From the NCBI GenBank assembly GCA_009774155.1, contig VSNE01000480.1, forward strand, positions 1 through 6,692: a stretch of DNA of 6,692 bases, in the 5' to 3' direction. The notes beneath the pieces are model-generated. The model was not told the origin of the DNA. It ran no database searches and saw only the letters and a program-made list of their open reading frames with translations. This DNA is from Lachnospiraceae bacterium. GTDB taxonomy: Bacteria; Bacillota; Clostridia; Lachnospirales; Lachnospiraceae. Below are positions 1-4,994 of the stretch, piece after piece. Every line of letters begins with the position of its first letter. Positions within the stretch are counted from its first letter, which is position 1. The translations under genes and the position numbers were made by a program.

Positions 1-29
1 TTAATTAATTGTGTTAATGATATTTACGC

Positions 30-50
30 GGACGCACGAGCCGTGCGTCC
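30..50. repeat. Perfect short palindrome (9-bp stem, 3-base loop)
   Basis: Bases 30-38 (GGACGCACG) and 42-50 (CGTGCGTCC) are perfect reverse complements around the loop AGC. No T tract follows, so it is a poor intrinsic terminator on the + strand. It lies in the intergenic stretch before galE and looks like a short palindromic intergenic repeat of the REP type. That class assignment is inference, since only one copy is in the window. The rest of 1-116 is AT-rich and shows no gene and no convincing promoter. Confidence 0.6.
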
Positions 51-116
51 CTACACCGTGATTACAATATCTTTCTAATCATCGTAACTTACGATTTTAT
101 TTGACAATCTGACATA

Positions 117-1151
117 ATGAACAAAACAGGAAACAAGACTGTGCTCGTGAGCGGGGGTGCCGGATATATCGGCACCCACACTTGCGTGGCCCTTATCGAA
201 GCCGGCTACGATGTGGTAGTAGTCGACAATTTTTCCAACTCCGAGGCCTCGGCTATTAAAGGCGTGGAGCAAATCACCGGACGCGACATAGCCTTTGAGC
301 AAGTCGACACTTGCGACATCGAGGCCCTCCGCGGGGTGTTCCTCCGCCACGAATTCGACACCGTGATTCACTTCGCGGCCTTCAAGGCTGTTGGCGAATC
401 GGTGGCCGAACCGTTGAAATATTACATGAACAATCTCACCTCTTTCATGAACGTGTGCGCGTTGATGAAAGAATACGGCCGCCCCAATATCCTCTTTTCA
501 TCGAGCGCGACTGTCTACGGCGAACCCGACGCCCTGCCCGTGACCGAGCAATCGCCACGCCAGCCCGCCACATCGCCCTACGGCAACACCAAGCAGATGT
601 GCGAAGATATCCTCCGTGACTGCTGCCACGCCTACGATGGCGTCGACGGCATAGCCCTTCGATATTTCAACCCTATCGGCGCACACCCATCCGCCCTTAT
701 CGGCGAACTGCCACGTGGCGTGCCCAATAACCTTGTGCCTTTCATCACCCAGACTGCCGCAGGCATACGCGAATGTCTCAGCATCTTCGGCTCCGACTAT
801 CCCACCGCCGACGGCACTTGCCTGCGCGACTACATCGATGTGGTCGACCTCGCCGAAGCCCACGTCGCCGCTATCAACCGCATGGTCGGCGGAAAAATGG
901 AAGAAAAATACGAAATCTTCAATATCGGCACGGGCCGCCCGGTGAGCGTGCTCGAGCTGGTGAACACTTTCGAGCGCGTCAACGGCCTCAAACTCAACTA
1001 TAAAATGGCGCCGCGCCGCACCGGCGACGTATGTTCCGTGTGGGCCGACACCTCGCTGGCCAACAGCGAACTCGGGTGGAAAGCTCGCCGCTCCCTCGAC
1101 GAGACTCTTGCTTCGGCTTGGGCTTGGGAGAAACACGTAAGAAACATATGA
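117..1151 (+). CDS. galE: UDP-glucose 4-epimerase (GalE), SDR family
   Basis: This is a 344-residue, full-length cytoplasmic GalE, which interconverts UDP-glucose and UDP-galactose using tightly bound NAD. The Rossmann glycine motif GGAGYIG is at residues 13-19, with the NAD-ribose region VDNFSNS at 36-42. The epimerase signature HFAAFKAVGES is at 85-95, SSSATVYG at 128-135 (catalytic Ser/Thr region), and the catalytic YxxxK pair is Y155 and K159. The substrate region LRYFNPIGAHPS is at 181-192, RDYIDVVDLAEAH at 237-249, and the nucleotide-binding RRTGD at 300-304. The ATG at 117 lies 12 codons before the glycine motif, the usual GalE spacing. The gatekeeper position that is Tyr299 in E. coli GalE aligns with V308, a small residue, so UDP-N-acetylhexosamines might also be accepted; that is inference. 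The stop overlaps the galM start (ATGA), which implies translational coupling. Confidence 0.96.
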   Translation: MNKTGNKTVLVSGGAGYIGTHTCVALIEAGYDVVVVDNFSNSEASAIKGVEQITGRDIAFEQVDTCDIEALRGVFLRHEFDTVIHFAAFKAVGESVAEPLKYYMNNLTSFMNVCALMKEYGRPNILFSSSATVYGEPDALPVTEQSPRQPATSPYGNTKQMCEDILRDCCHAYDGVDGIALRYFNPIGAHPSALIGELPRGVPNNLVPFITQTAAGIRECLSIFGSDYPTADGTCLRDYIDVVDLAEAHVAAINRMVGGKMEEKYEIFNIGTGRPVSVLELVNTFERVNGLKLNYKMAPRRTGDVCSVWADTSLANSELGWKARRSLDETLASAWAWEKHVRNI

Positions 1152-2170
1152 GCCGGATAGATAAAATTAAATATATCACTCTCAAAAATGCTGTCGGAGC
1201 ATATGTGGTGCTGTCGAACGTAGGCGCAGGCATCGTGAGCATCAATGTGCCCGACCGCGACGGCAATCTGGCCGACGTGACCCTCGGATACAAAGACCCG
1301 GCCGACTATCTCGACGACGGCCCGTGCATGGGAAAAATCCCGGGCCGGTATGCCAACCGTATAGCGCGCGGATGCTTCTCTATCGACGGTATCGAATATC
1401 AGCTTGCCCTAAACAACGGCCCCAACGCCCTCCATGGCGGCCCCACAGGGTTTGCCAACCGCATATGGGATATGGAGCAAATCTCCGACGACACGGTGAG
1501 ATTCACCTACACGTCGGCCGACGGCGAGGAGGGATACCCGGCGCGCCTGGTCGCCACGGCTACATATCGCTGGACCGATAACAACTCGCTCGAGCTCACA
1601 CTCGAAGCATCGGCCGACGCCCCGTCGATAGTCAACCTCACCAACCACGCATATTTCAACCTCAACGGCGAGGACTCCGGCTCGGCGCTGGCCCACACCT
1701 TGTGGCTCAACGCCTCGCGCTGGCTACCCACCGACAACACGCTCGTGCCCACAGGCGAGATGGCTCCTGTCGAAGGCACCCCGATGGATTTCACCGTGGC
1801 CAAGGAACTCGGCGCCGACATTCACGCCGATTTCCCGGCTCTGCGATACGGTAAAGGCTACGACAACTGCTGGATTATCGACGGCTACGAACCGGGAGTC
1901 GTAAACGAGGCCGCCGTGCTGGCCTCTGACAAATCGGGACGAGTGCTCCGGGTCTACACCACCCAGCCCGCCGTGCAAGTCTACACCGGCAACTGGCTCG
2001 AAGGCTCCCGCGAAAGCATCTCCGGCCACCGCTATCACGACTACGACGGCGTGGCAATCGAGTGCCAGGGATGCCCCGACGCTCCCAACCGTCCGGAGTT
2101 CCCACCCCAAACAGTGGCTCCCGATAAGCCTTACCGCCAACTTATAATTTTCGAATTCTCAACAATCTAA
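1148..2170 (+). CDS. galM: Aldose 1-epimerase (galactose mutarotase, GalM)
   Basis: The 340-residue protein matches the usual GalM length. GalM interconverts the alpha and beta anomers of galactose and other aldoses, feeding the alpha form to galactokinase. Family landmarks are GKIPGRYANRIA at 62-73, NNGPNALHGG at 89-98 (H96), NLTNHAYFNLNG at 163-174 with the presumed catalytic acid H167, GYDN at 237-240 (substrate-binding D239), TTQPAVQVYTGN at 271-282, and IECQGCPDAPNRPEFP at 304-319, whose E305 is the presumed catalytic base. I chose the ATG at 1148 over an in-frame ATG at 1031. It overlaps the galE stop as ATGA, gives the family length, and the extra 39 upstream codons lie wholly inside galE and look non-native. 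No signal peptide is visible, so a cytoplasmic enzyme is likely. The stop codon coincides with the outer edge of the palindromic element beginning at 2168. Confidence 0.95.
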   Translation: MSRIDKIKYITLKNAVGAYVVLSNVGAGIVSINVPDRDGNLADVTLGYKDPADYLDDGPCMGKIPGRYANRIARGCFSIDGIEYQLALNNGPNALHGGPTGFANRIWDMEQISDDTVRFTYTSADGEEGYPARLVATATYRWTDNNSLELTLEASADAPSIVNLTNHAYFNLNGEDSGSALAHTLWLNASRWLPTDNTLVPTGEMAPVEGTPMDFTVAKELGADIHADFPALRYGKGYDNCWIIDGYEPGVVNEAAVLASDKSGRVLRVYTTQPAVQVYTGNWLEGSRESISGHRYHDYDGVAIECQGCPDAPNRPEFPPQTVAPDKPYRQLIIFEFSTI

Positions 2171-2324
2171 GTAGATGTTAAAAATTAACAGACAATATAT
2201 TCGAGATGATTTTTGAGGCGATTTCTTCCGAGGAGGAAATCGGCCAAAAAGCATCCGAAGATATGGCTGTCGAAATAAAACAACATCTGCTTGTAAATAT
2301 AAATTAATTTTTAACATCTACTTA
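2168..2324. repeat. 157-bp palindromic element with 21-bp terminal inverted repeats
   Basis: Bases 2168-2188 and 2304-2324 are perfect 21-base reverse complements (left arm begins TAAGTAGATGTTAAAAATTA). The 115 bases between them hold a second, imperfect hairpin. Segment 2219-2228 pairs with 2233-2242 around a CGAG loop with one T-G wobble. The stem then continues outward with small bulges: 2217-2218 with 2244-2245, 2210-2214 with 2246-2250, 2205-2208 with 2252-2255, and 2200-2203 with 2256-2259. An imperfect extra copy of the arm end (AACATCTGCTT) lies near 2281-2291. The left arm begins exactly at the galM stop codon. The element may be a MITE-like insertion with TA at both edges, although TA is self-complementary and so proves nothing alone. 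Alternatives are a structured RNA or regulatory element. The inverted repeats are directly seen; the function is unknown. Confidence 0.75.
2206..2307 (+). CDS. Possible 33-residue ORF inside the palindromic element
   Basis: An ATG at 2206 opens a frame of 33 codons ending in TAA at 2305-2307, inside the right terminal repeat. The predicted peptide begins MIFEAISSEEEIGQ, is acidic in its first half, and ends LLVNIN. It has no membrane segment or motif that I recognise. No ribosome-binding site is evident, which is normal in Bacteroidetes and therefore uninformative. The frame covers the nested hairpin, so its openness may be accidental. It could be a relic of a larger gene, a micro-ORF carried by the element, or nothing. 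I list it because the frame spans almost the whole interior and the composition is protein-like. Confidence 0.2.
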   Translation: MIFEAISSEEEIGQKASEDMAVEIKQHLLVNIN

Positions 2325-2341
2325 ACCTATATTACTTCGAC

Positions 2342-3247
2342 ATGAAACCGACATTATACATTCTTGCTGCCGGCATGGGCTCGCGCTACGGCGGCCTCAA
2401 ACAACTCGACGGCCTCGGCCCCAACGGCGAAACAATCATGGACTACTCTATCTACGATGCCATCCAGGCCGGATTCGGCAAAGTGGTGTTTGTAATCCGC
2501 AAAGATTTCGAGCAGGATTTCCGCGATAAAGTGCTTTCGAAATACGAAGGCCACATCCCCGTGGAGGTGGTATTCCAAAGCCTCGACGCGCTCCCCGAAG
2601 GCTACACCTGCCCGGCCGACCGCACCAAGCCCTGGGGCACAAACCACGCCGTGCTCATGGCTAAGGGCGTAATCAACGAACCCTTTGCCGTAATCAACGC
2701 CGACGACTTCTACGGCCGCGACGCTTTCCGCGTCATGGCAGAAGACCTTATGCGCGAGCGCACCCGCAAAGGCGACTACTCGATGGTGGGCTTCCGCGTA
2801 GGCAACACCATGACCGAAAACGGCACCGTAGCCCGTGGAGTATGCTCGACAAAAGACGGCCTGCTCACCGACGTGGTGGAACGCACCTCTATCGGCTACC
2901 GCGCCGCCGACCATGCCATAACCTTCACCGACGAAAACGGCGTAGAGCAGGTGCTCGAGCCCAACACTCCCGTGTCGATGAACCTCTGGGGATTCACTCC
3001 CGACTATTTCGAATTCAGCGACCGCGAGTTCCGCCGCTTCCTCGATGCCGACATCAACACTCCGAAAGCCGAATACTTCATTCCCCGCGCCATCGACACG
3101 CTCATCAACTCCGGCGAGGCCACCGTGCGCGTGCTCGACACCGACTCAAAATGGTTTGGCGTGACATATGCAGCCGACCGTCCCGGCGTTGTCGAGAAAT
3201 TCGCCTCACTCCACGCCGACGGCACCTACCCCTCCCCGTTGTTCTGA
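2342..3247 (+). CDS. Sugar-phosphate nucleotidyltransferase family protein
   Basis: The 301-residue cytoplasmic protein belongs to the NTP-transferase superfamily, whose members join an NTP to a sugar 1-phosphate to give an NDP-sugar and pyrophosphate. The N-terminal nucleotide-binding signature LAAGMGSRYGGLKQ is at residues 8-21, with K20 as the expected conserved lysine. PWGTNHAV at 97-104 resembles the base- and sugar-binding segment, and INADDFYG at 118-125 carries the acidic pair (D121, D122) expected to hold the divalent metal. There is no left-handed beta-helix acyltransferase tail, so it is not a GlmU- or GMP-fused form. The base and sugar used cannot be read from sequence. Downstream of galE and galM, a UTP-dependent role in galactose or hexosamine activation is plausible but inferred. 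The ATG at 2342 sits only six codons before the core motif, so the start is well fixed. A separate promoter may lie in or near the palindromic element upstream. Confidence 0.88.
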   Translation: MKPTLYILAAGMGSRYGGLKQLDGLGPNGETIMDYSIYDAIQAGFGKVVFVIRKDFEQDFRDKVLSKYEGHIPVEVVFQSLDALPEGYTCPADRTKPWGTNHAVLMAKGVINEPFAVINADDFYGRDAFRVMAEDLMRERTRKGDYSMVGFRVGNTMTENGTVARGVCSTKDGLLTDVVERTSIGYRAADHAITFTDENGVEQVLEPNTPVSMNLWGFTPDYFEFSDREFRRFLDADINTPKAEYFIPRAIDTLINSGEATVRVLDTDSKWFGVTYAADRPGVVEKFASLHADGTYPSPLF

Positions 3248-3248
3248 T

Positions 3249-3379
3249 TCACAATTCACCATCGGGCTTCGCCCGTAATGCACAATGCACAATTCACGAT
3301 TGGCTTCGCACTGAAAGTCAATCGTGCATCGTGAATTGTGCATTGTGCATCGTGCATCGTGCATTAAAAAAAATTGTGC
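3249..3379. repeat. Intergenic array of 7-bp units forming a 23-bp hairpin
   Basis: Six tandem 7-base units of the form AT(C/T)GTG(C/A) run without a gap from 3321 to 3362, and another lies at 3373-3379. Their reverse complements occur as three units at 3280-3300 and two at 3249-3262. As a result 3278-3300 and 3328-3350 are a perfect 23-base inverted repeat around a 27-base centre. A separate small hairpin, CGGGC-TTC-GCCCG, is at 3263-3275. The array starts 2 bases after the nucleotidyltransferase stop. It is followed by A8 rather than a T tract, so it is not a classical terminator on the + strand, although a long hairpin could still stabilise mRNA ends. Reiterated TGCACAAT/ATTGTGCA-type intergenic repeats are, to my recollection, common in Bacteroidales genomes. 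Confidence 0.8.
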
Positions 3380-3385
3380 ATTGTT

Positions 3386-3414
3386 GTAACCTTTCGTTGC
3401 TTTCGCTGCATCTA
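3386..3414 (+). promoter_or_regulatory. Candidate ECF-sigma promoter for the DUF6249-sigma operon
   Basis: GTAACC at 3386-3391 and CATCTA at 3409-3414 are separated by 17 bases. They resemble the AAC-containing -35 and CGTC-like -10 boxes of ECF sigma promoters. A start of transcription near 3421 would leave about 25 untranslated bases before the ATG at 3447. The first operon it would serve encodes an ECF sigma factor, so autoregulation is likely. The motif is seen; its use by this sigma factor is inferred. Confidence 0.5.
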
Positions 3415-3446
3415 ACAGGTGTACAAACCCAAAAAACAATTCAAAA

Positions 3447-3845
3447 ATGGACCACAACGTTATTGAAATTACCGGAATAATCGCCGTATTCGGTATGCCG
3501 GTGCTGATAGCATTGATTGTAATGCTATACATCTCAAAACAAAAACGCGACAAGTACCACATGATCGAGACAATGGTGAAAAACGGTCAGCCCGTGCCCG
3601 ATTACATCTTCAAGGACAATGGCGCTCCCGAAGAATCCTCAATGCAAATGCTGCGTAACGGCCTGATATACATCGCCATCGGTATCGGCCTGGCAATAGC
3701 CCTGTGGGGATTCGGCCTCAACGACGCCATAGGAATCGCCTCGATTCCCGCTCTGGTTGGCTGCGCATATCTGGTAGCCTACTTTGTTGCCCGCGGGAAA
3801 GAAAAAGCACAGACAGGAAAATCAGAATCCGACAACACGCACTGA
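3447..3845 (+). CDS. Three-helix inner-membrane protein, DUF6249-like
   Basis: The 132-residue protein has three hydrophobic segments, at about residues 8-29, 70-89 and 94-115. They are separated by a cytoplasmic-type loop (31-69) containing the conserved-looking HMIETMVKNGQPVPDYIF stretch, and a charged tail follows at 116-132. The arrangement and loop motif match what I remember of DUF6249, small membrane proteins of Bacteroidetes usually encoded next to an ECF sigma factor; I could not run a profile search. It ends 8 bases before the sigma gene, so the two are almost surely cotranscribed. A role as a membrane sensor or regulator of the sigma factor is reasonable from context but not shown by any motif. 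There is no cleavable signal peptide; the first segment is a membrane anchor. The ATG at 3447 is the first in frame after the putative promoter. Confidence 0.85.
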   Translation: MDHNVIEITGIIAVFGMPVLIALIVMLYISKQKRDKYHMIETMVKNGQPVPDYIFKDNGAPEESSMQMLRNGLIYIAIGIGLAIALWGFGLNDAIGIASIPALVGCAYLVAYFVARGKEKAQTGKSESDNTH

Positions 3846-3853
3846 TCCGGGCC

Positions 3854-4378
3854 ATGCGACAAAAGATATTAGAGCTTTCACTTCTGTCGCAATGCGCGCT
3901 TGCCGACAACCGGCAAGCGTTTGGCCGTCTGGTAGAGATGTACTCGCCGCAGGTGCGCCGCTTCCTGCTAAACCTCACAAAAGGCGACGCCGTGCTCACC
4001 GACGACCTCTCGCAAGAAACGTTTATCAAGGCATACATTTCCATCCGCAGTTTCAAAGGCCTGTCCCACTTCTCGACATGGCTCTACAAAATTGCCTATA
4101 ATGAATACATGGCCTGGCTCCGGCGAAGAAGCGACGAACCGCTCGACCCCGGCTATGACGCTCCCGACACCGGCCCCGACGATGACGACTCCCGCACGGC
4201 AGATGTAATGGAAGCCGTCGACGCCCTGGCGGAACCCACACGCTCGATAGTAATTCTCTTTTATTGCGAGGACCGCCCCATAAAAGAAATAGCCCAAATC
4301 TTAGGGCTAAACATCAACACGGTGAAAGTATATCTCAAACGCGGACGCGACCGCCTTCAACAAAAATTCTCGAAATGA
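3854..4378 (+). CDS. ECF-type RNA polymerase sigma factor (sigma-70 family)
   Basis: This 174-residue protein has the two-domain build of an ECF sigma factor, which directs RNA polymerase to a dedicated promoter set. Sigma region 2 spans about residues 20-92, with DDLSQETFIKAYISI at 50-64 (core binding and -10 melting) and FSTWLYKIAYNEYMAWLRRR at 73-92 (regions 2.3-2.4). A flexible, strongly acidic linker (99-114) follows. Region 4 covers about 117-171 and includes a helix-turn-helix, EIAQILGLNINTVKVYLKRG, at 145-164, that would contact the -35 box. I chose the ATG at 3854 over an in-frame ATG at 3704. It follows the upstream stop by 8 bases and gives the usual ECF length, while the upstream stretch overlaps the membrane protein gene and is arginine-rich shadow sequence. 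The stop overlaps the next start (ATGA), typical of a sigma/anti-sigma pair. The likely target includes the promoter at 3386-3414. Confidence 0.94.
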   Translation: MRQKILELSLLSQCALADNRQAFGRLVEMYSPQVRRFLLNLTKGDAVLTDDLSQETFIKAYISIRSFKGLSHFSTWLYKIAYNEYMAWLRRRSDEPLDPGYDAPDTGPDDDDSRTADVMEAVDALAEPTRSIVILFYCEDRPIKEIAQILGLNINTVKVYLKRGRDRLQQKFSK

Positions 4379-4671
4379 ACGACAAGGAACTGAAAACACT
4401 CATACGCGAAAACATGCGGCGCGACCCCGGCAACCCCTTCTTTACGCGCAAGGTAATGAACCGCCTGCCCGAGCCGTCGTCGTCGCCGGCAGCCCGTTGG
4501 ATATTCCGCGCCACCTGGCTTGCCTGCGCAGCCATCCTCGCTGCCCTGTGGCTCGACTTCATCAACAACTCCACCGCTTCGCCCCACCCCATCCTCTCCC
4601 TCATCCTCCTCTGGTCCGCCACCCTCTTTGTAATATACACCTCCCTCCGCCGCGCAATCCACAATACATAA
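4375..4671 (+). CDS. Small two-helix membrane protein, likely anti-sigma or sigma partner (DUF5056-like)
   Basis: The 98-residue product has a charged cytoplasmic N terminus (1-40), then two hydrophobic segments at about 43-62 and 72-90 with a short basic tail. The N-terminal motif PFFTRKVMNRLPEP (21-34) resembles the conserved (F)xxRVMxRLP segment of Bacteroidetes DUF5056 proteins. That resemblance is from memory, not a search. The gene starts inside the sigma stop codon (ATGA at 4375-4378), so its translation is coupled to the sigma factor and stoichiometry is probably important. By position and topology it may sequester the sigma factor at the membrane. It lacks a recognisable zinc-binding HxxxCxxC anti-sigma motif and any periplasmic sensor domain, so it would be an atypical anti-sigma. 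I chose the start at 4375 rather than an in-frame upstream ATG at 4264, which lies inside the sigma gene. Confidence 0.75.
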   Translation: MNDKELKTLIRENMRRDPGNPFFTRKVMNRLPEPSSSPAARWIFRATWLACAAILAALWLDFINNSTASPHPILSLILLWSATLFVIYTSLRRAIHNT

Positions 4672-4679
4672 TAATAAGA

Positions 4680-4731
4680 AGAAGTGGATTACATCGGTAC
4701 GCAAATAAGACCAACTTCTGCTTTTATTATT
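4680..4731 (+). terminator. Weak terminator candidate after the sigma operon
   Basis: Bases 4680-4687 (AGAAGTGG) can pair with 4711-4719 (CCAACTTCT) with one bulged base, followed by the T-rich CTTTTATTATT at 4721-4731. The loop of 23 bases is long and the stem short, so this is only a possibility. It lies directly after the last gene of the sigma operon, where a terminator is expected. Confidence 0.25.
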
Positions 4732-4940
4732 TAAACAAATTGTCAAGTCTCTGCTCGATAGATGGCCTCTCGAGGTTAGTATTTTGCTACAAATTTACTG
4801 ACATTCAAATATATTTATTTCTATTCATTTTCAAGCAATTACAGCTTTGAGTATTTCTATGTTTTTTCCTTAGTTTGCCTTATTTTTCGCATTTAGTACA
4901 CAATTAGTACGATTGGATTGTTAATATCTGTTGTGAGCCG

Positions 4941-4972
4941 TTTTCAAGTCTGATTACGCCTCATTACCTTTG
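4941..4972 (+). promoter_or_regulatory. Bacteroidetes-type promoter for the integrase
   Basis: TACCTTTG at 4965-4972 matches the Bacteroidetes -7 consensus TAnnTTTG exactly. A TTTC/TTTT block at 4941-4945 lies 19-20 bases upstream, a fair match in place and composition to the -33 TTTG box. Transcription would start near 4979, leaving roughly 16 untranslated bases before the ATG at 4995. The same bases, TTACCTTTGC, differ at one position from the GTAnnTTTGC core known from CTnDOT-type integration. That may only reflect the shared promoter-like core. Confidence 0.6.
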
Positions 4973-4994
4973 CATCAAACAAAGATAATCACCT

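Larger units (their letters stand above)
4672..4994. other. AT-rich intergenic spacer, probable chromosome/mobile-element junction
   Basis: These 323 bases have no credible gene. They are markedly AT-richer than the operon to the left. The spacer holds a weak terminator candidate (4680-4731), an integrase promoter candidate (4941-4972) and short direct repeats. The repeats are TTAGTAC at 4893-4899 and 4904-4910 (11 bases apart), TTTTCAAG at 4828-4835 and 4941-4948, and TCAAGTCT at 4743-4750 and 4944-4951. Such repeats could be arm-type recombinase sites or operators. An element end with its attachment core should lie here if the integrase sits near its left edge, but no tRNA 3' end is seen and the core cannot be fixed without the right end. 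Confidence 0.45.

Noticed and set aside
64..110. Housekeeping promoter for galE (TATCTTTC near 68-75, TTGACA near 101-106)
   Set aside because: The -7-like box misses a key base and no -33 box sits at the right distance; the TTGACA is too near the start codon and has no partner.
498..1136. Long open frame of 212 codons on the minus strand within galE
   Set aside because: It is antisense to a gene with every GalE motif in place; G+C-rich third positions commonly leave such mirror frames open, and the translation shows no family features.
1031..1147. Upstream in-frame ATG extending GalM by 39 residues
   Set aside because: The extension lies inside galE, is not GalM-like, and the ATGA-overlapping start at 1148 gives the normal family length.
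2354..2914. 186-codon minus-strand frame within the nucleotidyltransferase gene
   Set aside because: Antisense shadow of a well-supported gene, with no motif of its own.
3278..3350. Intrinsic terminator of the nucleotidyltransferase gene
   Set aside because: The stem is strong but no T tract follows on the + strand; A8 follows the array instead.
3249..3379. CRISPR array
   Set aside because: The repeats are 7-base tandem units without spacers, and no cas gene is present.
2842..3480. 212-codon plus-strand frame overlapping the nucleotidyltransferase and the heptamer repeat
   Set aside because: Arginine- and histidine-rich out-of-frame translation that runs through the repeat array and into the start of the next gene.
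3704..3853. Upstream in-frame ATG extending the sigma factor by 50 residues
   Set aside because: The extension overlaps the upstream membrane-protein gene in another frame and is arginine-rich shadow sequence.
4672..4994. tRNA gene or tRNA 3' end as attachment site
   Set aside because: I found no cloverleaf, T-arm GTTCGA-like box or CCA-adjacent acceptor stem in this stretch.
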